Source: a virus. Taken from it: a stretch of 64,000 bases of DNA. Within the stretch, counting starts at the first letter, position 1. Each line of letters opens with the position of its first letter. The notes beneath the pieces are model-generated. The model was not told the DNA's origin and ran no database searches. It saw nothing but the letters and a program-made list of their open reading frames with translations. Location: positions 1 to 64,000 of the IMG/VR virus record IMGVR_UViG_3300038701_001167. The stretch is one strand, 5' to 3'. Positions 32,388 through 42,000 of the stretch are shown piece by piece. Made by a program: the position numbers and the translations under genes.

Positions 32388-32990
32388 ATGTCTGAAGACA
32401 AAACAAACACCCCTGAAGATCAGAACAACATCGAGAACCAGCCGACCAAGGAAGAGCTTCTGGCTGGCCTGAAGCGCAAAGCAGATCTGCTTGGTGTGAC
32501 CTACTCGAACAACATCGGCATAGACTCGCTGCGTACTCGTATTGCTGAAGCACAGGCCGAGAACAAACCGGACGAAGAGACAGAAGAAGTTGCTGCTCCC
32601 AAGCTCACGTCGAAGATGGCCATTCGCCAGAAACAGCGTGCTGAACAGCTGAAACTGGTTCGCTGCCGTATCGTGAACATGAACCCGAACAAGTCTGAGA
32701 TCACTGGCGAATTCGTCACGGTCCGGACCAAGTATCTGGGTACAGTGTCTAAGATGATCCCGTTTGGTGATGAGACCGACAACGGATATCACATCCCGTA
32801 CATCCTCTACAAAGAGCTCAAAAACCGTCAGTTCCTGCAGACCAAGGTCAAGAAGTCCAAGAATGGTCAGCAGCGTTTGCCGGTTTCTCGCTGGGTCAAC
32901 GAGTTCAACATCGAAGTGCTTCCGCCCCTGACACCGGAAGAGCTCAAGAAGCTGGCTGCCCAACAGGCTGCATCGGCTGGGATTGAGTAA
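32388..32990 (+). CDS. Structural protein (N4 gp55 position)
   Basis: 200 residues. Acidic linker-like first 60 residues (with a SAP-like KEELLAGLKRKADLLGVTYS), then a beta-rich domain (EITGEFVTVRTKYLGTVSKM; GYHIPYILYKELKNRQFLQT) and a helical C-terminus. Synteny beside the capsid gene suggests a head decoration or virion protein. Ends overlapping the next gene by TAATG. Confidence 0.68.
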   Translation: MSEDKTNTPEDQNNIENQPTKEELLAGLKRKADLLGVTYSNNIGIDSLRTRIAEAQAENKPDEETEEVAAPKLTSKMAIRQKQRAEQLKLVRCRIVNMNPNKSEITGEFVTVRTKYLGTVSKMIPFGDETDNGYHIPYILYKELKNRQFLQTKVKKSKNGQQRLPVSRWVNEFNIEVLPPLTPEELKKLAAQQAASAGIE

Positions 32991-33178
32991 TGAGCAAACC
33001 AAGTACACTGCCTGAATTTAACCCTTCTGGTTCTGATGTTGTAAAAGAGATTAAATCCAAGACCGAAGATCTCCTAAAGTACATCGAACAGAACGTACCG
33101 GCAAACCGTGAACGTAGCATTGCCCTTACCAACTATGAGCAAGCCGCAATGTGGGCTGTTAAAGCAAACTTCACCTAA
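32990..33178 (+). CDS. Acb2-like (anti-CBASS/anti-Thoeris sponge type) small protein
   Basis: 62 residues, helical. The C-terminal half NRERSIALTNYEQAAMWAVK matches the pattern of the Acb2/Tad1-type hairpin family, in which T4 Acb2 has a similar IAKTKL.EASMWA block; the N-terminal half (VVKEIKSKTEDLLKYIEQNV) fits the first helix. Acb2 hexamers bind cyclic nucleotide signals and block CBASS. It sits alone in the capsid operon, coupled to the previous gene, and is followed by a perfect 11-bp hairpin. Family assignment by motif memory; binding residues are not verified. Confidence 0.62.
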   Translation: MSKPSTLPEFNPSGSDVVKEIKSKTEDLLKYIEQNVPANRERSIALTNYEQAAMWAVKANFT

Positions 33179-33181
33179 AAA

Positions 33182-33206
33182 GTAGGGGAGCCAATGGCTC
33201 CCCTAC
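33182..33206 (+). terminator. Perfect 11-bp hairpin
   Basis: GTAGGGGAGCC-AAT-GGCTCCCCTAC, then CCTTATAAATAA. Lies between the Acb2-like gene and the next structural gene; probable partial terminator. Confidence 0.75.
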
Positions 33207-33235
33207 CCTTATAAATAACTGGAATTGAGGTAAAC

Positions 33236-34339
33236 ATGTCCAGCACCACTTGCGGCAGTGATGTAGCAGCCAACACTCTCTTTAATAATCTGGTTGATCC
33301 AACGGACTTTGCTCTTCCAGTCATCGACCTTACAGACCCACAGTTTCAAATCCCTGACACCAGCAACAACGCAGTCTACGAGACCGCGGATAAGCTGACG
33401 GAAGCTGACCTCACAGAACGTAAGGTTGGCGGGGCAGGTATGTTTGATGCTCTCATGGAAGCCAACAAGCGGCATCTCCATGAAGAGTTCGCAGCAGGGC
33501 GTATCAGCTCAGCGATGTATTCAGAGACCTATGTGGCAATGACCACAGCCGTCATGAGTGCAGCTGTTCAGTATCTCCTGCAGAAAGACAATGCCTACTA
33601 CCAATCTCTCCTGGTTCAGAAACAAGCAGAAGCAGCTGAGATTGGTGTGGTTCAGGCAAAGGTACAGCTTGAGGGAACCAAGGCGGATCTGGTTCGTCAA
33701 CGTGTTCTGGCCAAGACAGCCTCTGCTCAATATGCACACACCAAGCTGATGATCGCTACTGAGGATGCCAAGCGGTGCCTGACAGAAGCGCAATCTGAAC
33801 AAACAAAGTACGAGACTGAGTTTGTGTTGCCGAAGCAGGTTGAGACAGCAACAGCACAAATCTCTAAGCTAACAGCAGACAAAGATCAGGTGCTCTATCA
33901 GACTTCTGCAATCCTGCCGGCACAGCTTGCAGGTATCCAAGCAGATACAAACAACAAGGTCTACACGCACGAAAACGTACTCCCGGCACAGGTGGCAAAC
34001 ACTACTGCCGATACTGAGATCAAGGACTTCACGCATACGTTCATTCAGCCTGTCCAGAAGGACAATCTGCTCGAGCAGTGGGAAGCAAACCGGGCTCAGA
34101 CCAAAGACACTCGTTCGGATGGCTCTCCTGTGAATGGTTCTATTGGCAAGCAGAAAGAGCTGCACTCTCAGCAGATTGAAAGCTACCAGCGTGACCAAGA
34201 GTGGAAGGTTGCCAAGGGTCTTATTGATGTGTGGATTACAACCAAGTCTCTTGACGAAGGAACCCTCACACCTTCAAGCCTGAATGAAGGTGCCGTCAAC
34301 TCTGTGATGGGTAATGTCCGGACAAACTTGGGCATCTAA
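33236..34339 (+). CDS. Internal virion protein (N4 gp54 position)
   Basis: 367 residues. Central part (about 110-260) is a long Gln/Ala/Lys/Thr-rich helical region (SLLVQKQAEAAEIGVVQAKV; VLPKQVETATAQISKLTADK) with three repeats of LPAQ/LPKQ.....TA. It is like the elongated internal head proteins of N4-like phages. Overlaps the next gene by TAATG. Confidence 0.7.
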   Translation: MSSTTCGSDVAANTLFNNLVDPTDFALPVIDLTDPQFQIPDTSNNAVYETADKLTEADLTERKVGGAGMFDALMEANKRHLHEEFAAGRISSAMYSETYVAMTTAVMSAAVQYLLQKDNAYYQSLLVQKQAEAAEIGVVQAKVQLEGTKADLVRQRVLAKTASAQYAHTKLMIATEDAKRCLTEAQSEQTKYETEFVLPKQVETATAQISKLTADKDQVLYQTSAILPAQLAGIQADTNNKVYTHENVLPAQVANTTADTEIKDFTHTFIQPVQKDNLLEQWEANRAQTKDTRSDGSPVNGSIGKQKELHSQQIESYQRDQEWKVAKGLIDVWITTKSLDEGTLTPSSLNEGAVNSVMGNVRTNLGI

Positions 34340-36669
34340 TGGGCCTGTTTGCTGACAAGATAAGCACCGTCGTTGCGTCGAGTGCCTATAACCTGGCTGG
34401 GGATGAAAGTTCCCAGCCAGACCCTGTGAAGTCAGCAATCATAAGTTCAGTGCTTGCAGACCGGACGGATCAGATCGGTAAGGTCTTGAGCCAGTCTATC
34501 ACGCAGGGGACAGTTGTGTCTCAGAAGCGGTTTCTTCGTTTCATGGAAGAGAACCATTCTGATTACATGATCACTGGTTCAGTCAACAGCTTCACCACTG
34601 TCCAAGCTCAAGACATCGTGGCTCCGGTATCGACGCTGTTGGGATTGAACCAAGATCAAATCCTCAGGATCGCTGCAGCAAAGATCGATGTGGGTGAGAT
34701 CGATTATTGGGCCGAAGACTGGGTAGGAAAGAACCACCCTGATCTGGAGCGAGATGATTGGTTCGCTGAGTTCATTGATGCGTCCAACACGATCAGGATC
34801 AACTTGCCTGGGCAGGTGAGCGTCGACATTGCTGCCCCTAGTGATTTGCTTTGGGCTACGGCGCCTCAGACTGGCTTAGAATTACGCAAGCTTCTCTACG
34901 TGGCGTACACGGTGGTGGAACCAGGTGAGACTAATGAGGAAGCGGCTGAGAGCTCTCTCGACTTGTTTGTGTATCGGATGGGATCGGGCAATGCTGTTTT
35001 GGATGCTTTGACTGGTTCATCTCAGGTGATGACAGAGTTCTATCCATCCTTGCCTGTTCGGTTGAGAAACCGGAGTTTGCGGCATGAGGATTACACGGCC
35101 GAATATGCCATCGCAAAGACAGCCTACAAAAAACTGACCGGACAAAAGCTCGATGATCTTCTCGACACAGTGGAAGACAACGAGAACATTGATGATATTG
35201 ACTACGCGTTCATCACGATGGGAGTGGCTCTCAACACCCAGAACCAGACAGCCAAAGAGTATCTCTACAAGTTCCTGGCTCAGCTGAAAAACACACAGTC
35301 TGCTACCAAGGTGGAGTATGACACGTTCAAAGACCGTGTAGTTGCAGCTGAAAGATCTCGCCTGGAATGGGAACGGTATCTTAGTCGACAAGAGCAAGGG
35401 ATTGGTTGGAACTTTGGGGAAGAGCCTCCCGAAGAACCTCAGGAAGTGGCTACGGTTCCTCCCCTCAATACGTTTGAGATGAATTCCCCGGCTTTGGATA
35501 ATCTTCGTCAGCGTCTGTCATGGTGCTTCATGACGGAGAGCCAAAGAGTTGGAAACTGTAATCGCTTTGATGGGGACCCAAACCGCACCAAAGCAAAGAA
35601 AGGTGATTACTTCATTCATGTTGGTTCTCCCTATCAGTTTGAGACCCGGTACAAGAGAGTAGGCCAAGGCGAAGATGGATATGTAGAAAGGTACTTTTGG
35701 AAGACAGTGGATCTTCCCCGTATCTTTTTGTTCCATCAGACTGGGGAGTTCACGTACACTCAGCTTGAGATCGTTGGCTTCAAGCATGAGAACTTCGTCT
35801 ACAAAACAGAAGCTGTTGAGATCACGGCTCAGGAAGCTCTGGAAGAAACCGATGAAACTGGTTTCATAATTCCATTGCATGCCCCTACCCTGACTGAAAT
35901 GGGAATGTCTAAGGCTACCCGTATGTCGGGCAGTGTGAGCCACATTGTGTTCAACAGCTATGAGCGTGTTCGACAGAAGTGGTATGAGAAGACCGTCTTC
36001 AAGATCTTGCTTGTGGTGGTTGCTGCTGCTCTGAGTGTGATTATCCCTGGATTGGGTGGAGCCGCAGCCTCTGGTATTCTTGGTTCCAATGTCGCCGTTG
36101 GCATTTCACTAGGGATGACCACTGCTTTCTCTGCTGCCCTTGCTGGTGCCATTGCCAATGCTCTGGCTGCTGTTGTCATCACAACACTCATCTCAACTGG
36201 TTCAACAGCTGTGTTCGGAGAGAAGATTGGTGCTGTGATCGGAACCATCGCCTCGTTTGTGGTCATGAGCTATGGATCGTTCAACACCACTACGAATACC
36301 TTCAGCGTAGACTGGAGCCAGATGATGAGGGCAGAGAATATCCTCAAACTGGCTGATGCAGCTTCTGATGCAATCTCTCGGTTTATGGCTGCCGAGGTTG
36401 TTGAGATGCAGGGAGACCTGAGTGACTTGAGTGCTGATTACGCTCAAGAGCTTGAAGACATGCAGGACCTGACACAGAAGGTACTTGGTTCCACTGGTGT
36501 CGAACTGGATTTCAGCATTATTCAGGATGCCTCTTTGAATTATGGAGAGTCTCGGGATGCGTTCCTAAGCAGGACGTTGCTGACAGGAACTGACGTCGTT
36601 AAAATATCACAGAACATGATCTCGGATTTTGCTGAGATCTCATTGAGGCTACCAAAGGCGTTTGTCTAA
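34339..36669 (+). CDS. Large virion protein with membrane-active segment (N4 gp52/53 position)
   Basis: 776 residues. Mixed alpha/beta N-terminal 540 residues; then three to four hydrophobic spans at about 554-645 (FKILLVVVAAALSVIIPGLG, AFSAALAGAIANALAAVVIT, GAVIGTIASFVVMSYGSF) and a helical C-terminus. The glycine-rich hydrophobic block would suit insertion into the host membrane on DNA ejection. Last base is two before the palindromic CACACCA motif. Function inferred from position only. Confidence 0.68.
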   Translation: MGLFADKISTVVASSAYNLAGDESSQPDPVKSAIISSVLADRTDQIGKVLSQSITQGTVVSQKRFLRFMEENHSDYMITGSVNSFTTVQAQDIVAPVSTLLGLNQDQILRIAAAKIDVGEIDYWAEDWVGKNHPDLERDDWFAEFIDASNTIRINLPGQVSVDIAAPSDLLWATAPQTGLELRKLLYVAYTVVEPGETNEEAAESSLDLFVYRMGSGNAVLDALTGSSQVMTEFYPSLPVRLRNRSLRHEDYTAEYAIAKTAYKKLTGQKLDDLLDTVEDNENIDDIDYAFITMGVALNTQNQTAKEYLYKFLAQLKNTQSATKVEYDTFKDRVVAAERSRLEWERYLSRQEQGIGWNFGEEPPEEPQEVATVPPLNTFEMNSPALDNLRQRLSWCFMTESQRVGNCNRFDGDPNRTKAKKGDYFIHVGSPYQFETRYKRVGQGEDGYVERYFWKTVDLPRIFLFHQTGEFTYTQLEIVGFKHENFVYKTEAVEITAQEALEETDETGFIIPLHAPTLTEMGMSKATRMSGSVSHIVFNSYERVRQKWYEKTVFKILLVVVAAALSVIIPGLGGAAASGILGSNVAVGISLGMTTAFSAALAGAIANALAAVVITTLISTGSTAVFGEKIGAVIGTIASFVVMSYGSFNTTTNTFSVDWSQMMRAENILKLADAASDAISRFMAAEVVEMQGDLSDLSADYAQELEDMQDLTQKVLGSTGVELDFSIIQDASLNYGESRDAFLSRTLLTGTDVVKISQNMISDFAEISLRLPKAFV

Positions 36670-36670
36670 A

Positions 36671-36699
36671 TGGTGTGACATCACACCAAATCACACCAC
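36671..36699 (+). repeat. CACACCA leader motif, perfect palindrome
   Basis: TGGTGTGACATCACACCA (GGTGTGA/TCACACC around CA), then AATCACACCACG. Followed by TAAGGAG and the ATG at 36722. Most symmetrical copy in the window. Confidence 0.65.
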
Positions 36700-36721
36700 G
36701 TAAGGAGACATGAGGTGAAAT

Positions 36722-37255
36722 ATGGGACTTAATCTAATCCCCGCTCAACCGGCAGGATCCGGGTTGGACTCGATGTTCAACTACGGCCAGCCCTACAACA
36801 TGGGAATGCCTGCAGGCCCTGCCCCGGCTGCCAATGCTGCTCCGACAGTACCTTCGGTGCCTGGTGTTATGCCATCAGCTCCTGGGATGAATACAGGTGT
36901 TGGGCTCACTCCAGATGCTGTTGCGAACTGGTCTGTGCCAACTGCTGAGACTGCACCGGGAAATTTGGCTCAGGGAATGACATGGGGAACCATGCCAATG
37001 GCCAACAAGATGCAGACCATCTTTGGTGGCATCTCGACACTGGGCAAACTCTATTCGGCATTCCAGTCCCACAAGCTGGCTCGTGACTCGTTGGACTTCC
37101 AGAAGAAGAGCTACAAAGAGAACCTGAACAATCAGCGGACCTCTTTTAACATGGCTCTGGAAGATCGAGCCAATGCTCGTGCGTCTTACTCTGCGTCTGA
37201 TACCGCTCAACAGGATGCCGAAGCCTACATCGAAAAGCATCGGCTGGGAGGCTAA
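36722..37255 (+). CDS. Small virion protein, Pro/Ala/Met-rich
   Basis: 177 residues. First 90 are Pro/Ala/Gly/Met-rich (GMPAGPAPAANAAPTVPSVP) and probably flexible; the remainder is helical (KLYSAFQSHKLARDSLDFQK). N4 gp52-like position. The upstream TAAGGAGACATGAGGTGAAAT has an alternative ATG eleven bases earlier, out of frame. Structural role inferred from the operon. Confidence 0.62.
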   Translation: MGLNLIPAQPAGSGLDSMFNYGQPYNMGMPAGPAPAANAAPTVPSVPGVMPSAPGMNTGVGLTPDAVANWSVPTAETAPGNLAQGMTWGTMPMANKMQTIFGGISTLGKLYSAFQSHKLARDSLDFQKKSYKENLNNQRTSFNMALEDRANARASYSASDTAQQDAEAYIEKHRLGG

Positions 37256-37258
37256 ACC

Positions 37259-38947
37259 ATGCGTGGACGTATTACTTGGCAGAACGTCGCTGCCCCGGAT
37301 TTTCGTGATGCTCTCATGGGGACACGTCAGGCTGGGGATTCGTTCTCGGAAGCTTTTGGAACCCTGGCCGGATTGGCCGGGGATTATCGCAATCTCCAAA
37401 AGGAAACTGCATCAAATGATGCCATCACCAAAGCATTGGGGATCACTGACCCTAATGTTTTGGCTCAAGCTGCTGCAAATGGCGGTCTGTTCAATCCTCA
37501 GGATATGACGGCAGAAGCCATGGACTTTTTCCAGAACCGCCGAACTACATTGCTTGGGGATCAGAACACTCAAGCAAGCACTGCTGGTACTCGGGCCAGA
37601 ACTGCAAAGACTTTGGCTGACACAGCTTGGGATGCTCAACGTCGTCCTGTTGAAGCTGCTCGTGAAGATGCACTGTGGTATGACAGTCGGATTGATAGGG
37701 AGTTTACACTAGATCAGCGGAAACTTGGGGTTGAACGGGATGATGTGAATTGGTATGACAGTCGCATTGATAGACAATTCGAACTGGATCAGCGGGAACG
37801 TGATGCGGGACGTGCTGATGTAAGCTGGAATGATAACCGGATCGATCGGGAGTTTGCACTGGATCAACGTGAACGCGGGATTGCAGCTCAAAACAAAGCA
37901 GATGCTACCGCAGCACTCCAAAGCGAAGCACGTCGAGTTGCCAACACTGTGGCAGATGGCTCATTGAACTTGGAAGAAGCAAAAGGACATATTATCCGAA
38001 TGGGTCTGGCTCCTGATGCAGAACAGTTTGCTCTGGCAGAACTAGACAAGGTTGATCCAGCTCAGTGGGCAATCTCAGACACAACTCGTCGTGAAGTGGC
38101 TGCAAAACCTGTCTTCAATCAGTTGGGTGAAAGCCTGGACAGCCGTCGTGCTGAGATGAACATCGCTTTTGGTGCTGACGCAGATACTCGTCTTTGGGCA
38201 ACATCGATCGATCGTTTTGAGGGAAGCTCAAACCCAATTCTTGATGTGATTGAAGGGCAGTTCAGCGGTAAGGCTGAGTCGCCGGAACTCAACGAGAGCC
38301 GGAACTCAATTGTGTCGGCATATGAAAGACTGAACAAGCAGTTTGATCTACCTCCCGAAGTGATTGCCGGTGTTGTTGAAGAGTCTCTCACAGATGGCGG
38401 TTGGTTCTCTGATGGTAAGCTCGAAGTGGATGAACGAGCTGCTGCACAACGTCTTGCTGCTATGTCTACCCCAAAAAAGCGCAATCGTCTTGAGAGTGCT
38501 CGTCAGGCCTATCTCCGGGAAGACCGGAACATTGGAGACATTGAAAGCAAGTATGAACGCTTGCTGGAGCAGGCTGCCAAAGCAACACGGGATGGTAAAC
38601 CTGAAAAGGCACGGGAGTTTGAAGAAGACGCAAAAGAACTCTTTGATGACTTCGTGAAGTACCGCCGAGCTGCCCCGGTAGACGGATTGATGATTGAAAA
38701 AGAAAGTCGTAAAGACGAAGTAAGCCAAGCAGATGCAGCGTTCCAAGCCGCAGCTCAACAAGCGGCACAGAACCCCAATCAATCCTTGGCTCTCCCAATG
38801 GGTCCGACTGCTGATGGAGTAGCCAATACTTCAACCGCACGAGGCGTGGACTACACACAAAGCATTGCAGCCAACCCAGGAAATAGAGGGATAAATTTCT
38901 GGGATCGTTTTATGTCAGAGCTGAGGGGTGGTTCGGCATACGATTGA
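37259..38947 (+). CDS. Internal virion protein with 25-residue tandem repeats (N4 gp51 position)
   Basis: 562 residues, Glu/Arg/Asp/Ala-rich and largely helical. Residues about 141-215 hold three 25-residue repeats with the core (Y/N)D(S/N)RIDR(E/Q)F.LDQRE, encoded by 75-bp DNA repeats at roughly 37676-37890. A second coiled region (IESKYERLLEQAAKATRDGK) lies near 427. Followed by a strong terminator before the virion RNAP gene. Likely ejected with the polymerase, as N4 internal proteins are. Confidence 0.72.
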   Translation: MRGRITWQNVAAPDFRDALMGTRQAGDSFSEAFGTLAGLAGDYRNLQKETASNDAITKALGITDPNVLAQAAANGGLFNPQDMTAEAMDFFQNRRTTLLGDQNTQASTAGTRARTAKTLADTAWDAQRRPVEAAREDALWYDSRIDREFTLDQRKLGVERDDVNWYDSRIDRQFELDQRERDAGRADVSWNDNRIDREFALDQRERGIAAQNKADATAALQSEARRVANTVADGSLNLEEAKGHIIRMGLAPDAEQFALAELDKVDPAQWAISDTTRREVAAKPVFNQLGESLDSRRAEMNIAFGADADTRLWATSIDRFEGSSNPILDVIEGQFSGKAESPELNESRNSIVSAYERLNKQFDLPPEVIAGVVEESLTDGGWFSDGKLEVDERAAAQRLAAMSTPKKRNRLESARQAYLREDRNIGDIESKYERLLEQAAKATRDGKPEKAREFEEDAKELFDDFVKYRRAAPVDGLMIEKESRKDEVSQADAAFQAAAQQAAQNPNQSLALPMGPTADGVANTSTARGVDYTQSIAANPGNRGINFWDRFMSELRGGSAYD

Positions 38948-38990
38948 TAAGCAAAGCTTGCTTACACACTCTTCTGTAAAAGATACGCAT

Positions 38991-39014
38991 AGGGAGCCTT
39001 AGGGCTCCCTTTTG
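38991..39014 (+). terminator. Intrinsic terminator before vRNAP gene
   Basis: AGGGAGCC-TTAG-GGCTCCCT followed by TTTG. Attenuates late transcription before the 10-kb polymerase gene. Confidence 0.8.
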
Positions 39015-39036
39015 CTGTTGAAGAAGTGGAACAATA

Positions 39037-42000
39037 ATGTCCGGCATCGATCTCAACTTTGGAAACCAACCCAAAGTGAACCAAACCAAATCAAATCAAA
39101 AGCAGGCACAGGTGGAAGACACCTCACTCGCCAAGAAGCTTCAGTTTGGTTCTCAGCAGGATCAGTGGGCTCTGGCTACAGCCATGCAGAATGGCAATGC
39201 CATTTCCCAAGATGAGTTCATGCGAGACATGACCAATGCCAGCGACACAGATATCGCTGCAAAATATGGCTTTGAGGTGGTTCAGAATCGTGCCGGATAC
39301 CTTCAACAGTATCGTGATCTGGAAGCCTTCAAGCAAAGCTCAGGTGAGCCAGTAGACATTGCAAACGATACCGCAGTGTCTGTTACCAAAGGAGCTATGA
39401 ACACAGCTGGAGCCATGGGATCGATCGCTGCCTCTGCATGGGATGCCGTAACAGCCGGTCCTCGTGCTCTGGGTGAGCAAATTCATGGCCAGGCTCAGAC
39501 ACCTCTGAGTGAGGTTGCTGCAGAAGGATTGAACTGGGCCAATGAAGCAGTAGACGGACTGAAGTCGGATCGGTCTGTTGAGATGCGGAACCAGTTTGCT
39601 TTGGAACAATCCCTGGATCAGCAAGATCGGGATGCAGAATTCGAAGCTGGCGAGACCAAAGGGTTCGTGGATCAGGCCATCACTGAAGCCAAGAAGTTTG
39701 GTGACACAATCGCAAACCTTGCTGACAATCCGTATACGGCAATGGAAACTGTTGCTGAAGGTATTGGCTCACTTGGCCCAATAGCAAAGACCATTCAAGG
39801 TCTGGCTCGTGCAAACACAGCTCGAAAGCTTGTTGCCGAAGGAATGACCAAAAAAGAAGCTCGTGATCTGATACAAAGGGATGCTGGTCAGGCACTGGTT
39901 CAAGAAGAAGCTCTTCGTCTGGTACCCACAGTTACTGCTCTCACTGAAGGTGGAAGTGCTGGTCTTCAGGCTCGTCAAGAAATTCTGGCCATGTCCGAAG
40001 AAGAGCTGATGCAGTCTCCTGAATATCAGAAGATGATTGAGGACGGGATGGATCCGGATCAGGCACGATCCAAACTCATCGAGATGGCAGGCCGCCCTGC
40101 AGAACTGACTGGTGCCACTCTCGGTTTGTTGACAGGTCGTATCAGCAGAGCGTTCGAAGCCTCTCCCGGTAAGGTTGGTTCCGGCGCTGGTGCAGGCAAG
40201 ACAGTGGCTCTGGAGACCGGTGAAGAAGCTCTACAAGAAGCCTCGAACCAAGCTGCCTCGAATGTGGGTGTGAATGCTGCAGGCTTTGAACGTGAGATCA
40301 CAGATGGACTTGGTGAAGCAGCTGCCATGGGTGCCGCAGGTGGATTGGGAACAGCCGGTGTCATGCAGGCGCCTGGAGCAGCAGCCACAGCCGTTGTTGA
40401 GACAGCCAAGGCCACAGGTCGAGCAGCAGAAGCCGGGTTCAAAGCTCGTATGAATTCTATCGAGCAGGCAACTGATGATGCCAGCCCAGTTGGTCAGAAA
40501 GCCGTTTCTGGAACCAGTGAGCAGATGCGCAAGGATGCAGCTGTGATCTCTGAAGTGGCAGCAAATGAAACCACACCAGAGCAAATCAAAGCACTTGATA
40601 CCAAAGTACAGGAAGCCCTGTATCTGCCAGATGAAGATGCTGACAGCTACATCGAGAGCTTGCCTGCTCTGGCTCAAGTGAAAGAGTCCACCGGGAAAGT
40701 CGATCGATACTCGCTCATCAACGAAGTCTCTCCGATCATCACCAATGAAGAAATCGCTCCGGTAGATCGTCTGGGAGCAGCTGTGCTTGTGATGGAGTCC
40801 TTCGATGCACTCCGGTCGCTGGACAATGATGAGAGCAATGCACTGGTTCAGTCATTGGAAGCTGGAGATCAGACTGGTTCTCGCTTTGGTCGACTAAAGA
40901 AAGACGTGAACAAGCTGACGTCTTCTCCGGCAGTGAAGCGTGCTGAAGAGATCATCCGTACTCTTGAGCCTGAGATGATCAATGCAGTGTTTCCTCTTAC
41001 TGAGAATGCTGATGCTGCAACTCTGCAGGCCTACCGTACAATCAGCCGGTACAATACTCTGGCCATCGATGAGAGCCAGTATGACATGGTTCTGGAACAG
41101 GTGAGTGAGAACGACGCTCTTCGAAAGGAGTTCACTGCAGGCAAAGAAGCTCGCAAGATCTTCGACGAGGCTGACAAAGCAAAAGCGTCTCTCTCAGAAG
41201 AGGTAGGTGGTTCCTACAACACCAAGTCCATGGTGCGTGAACAGATCTTGTCTACCGGCAACAAGAACAATGACATGCCATCGATTGTGGAACATTACCG
41301 CAATGTGATGGATAACATGGCCATTGGTCGTAAAGAAGAAGCAGCCGCAGCACTGGTTGAATTGCGTGAGTTTGCGCAGTCCCAAGTGAACAAGACCGTT
41401 GCATTCAACACAGCTGCAGATACTGGCGTGACCAATGCAGCAGACGGTATTGGCTATGAAGCTTACGGACCGTTCAAGAATTACTTCCGCAAAGAGGGCG
41501 GAGCCTGGTTCAACAAGAACTCTCCCAACTCTGTTGCTCTGGCTCGTGATGTCCATGTGGACACAACAGCAGTGGCAAACACATACAACACTCTGGCTGA
41601 GATTTATCCCGAACTGGTGAGCAACGGTGAGACTCGGATTGATGTTCCTGAGCTGAGTCAGATAATCACCGAATCCAAATCTGCACCGATTGAGACCGAT
41701 CCAGTTGAGCCTGAAAAGGCAGAACGTCGTATTCGTAAAGACGCAAAGCCGGATGCTTCTTTGACAGATGCAGTCACACCGGAAGGGCAGGCTGTTAAAG
41801 ATGCTGTGACGAAAAAGGCAAAAGCTCAGAAGCGTACCACAGCAAAGCAAACCACACCCAAACCAACCAAGTCAGAACCAGTCAAAGCAGAGGAGCCGGT
41901 CGAAAGCACCACGAAGGTGGAGGCAGAGCCGGAACCTGAAGTGATTGCTGAAGACAAGGCGGATGTGGAAGAGTTGATCTCTGAAGCAGACACCATTGCC

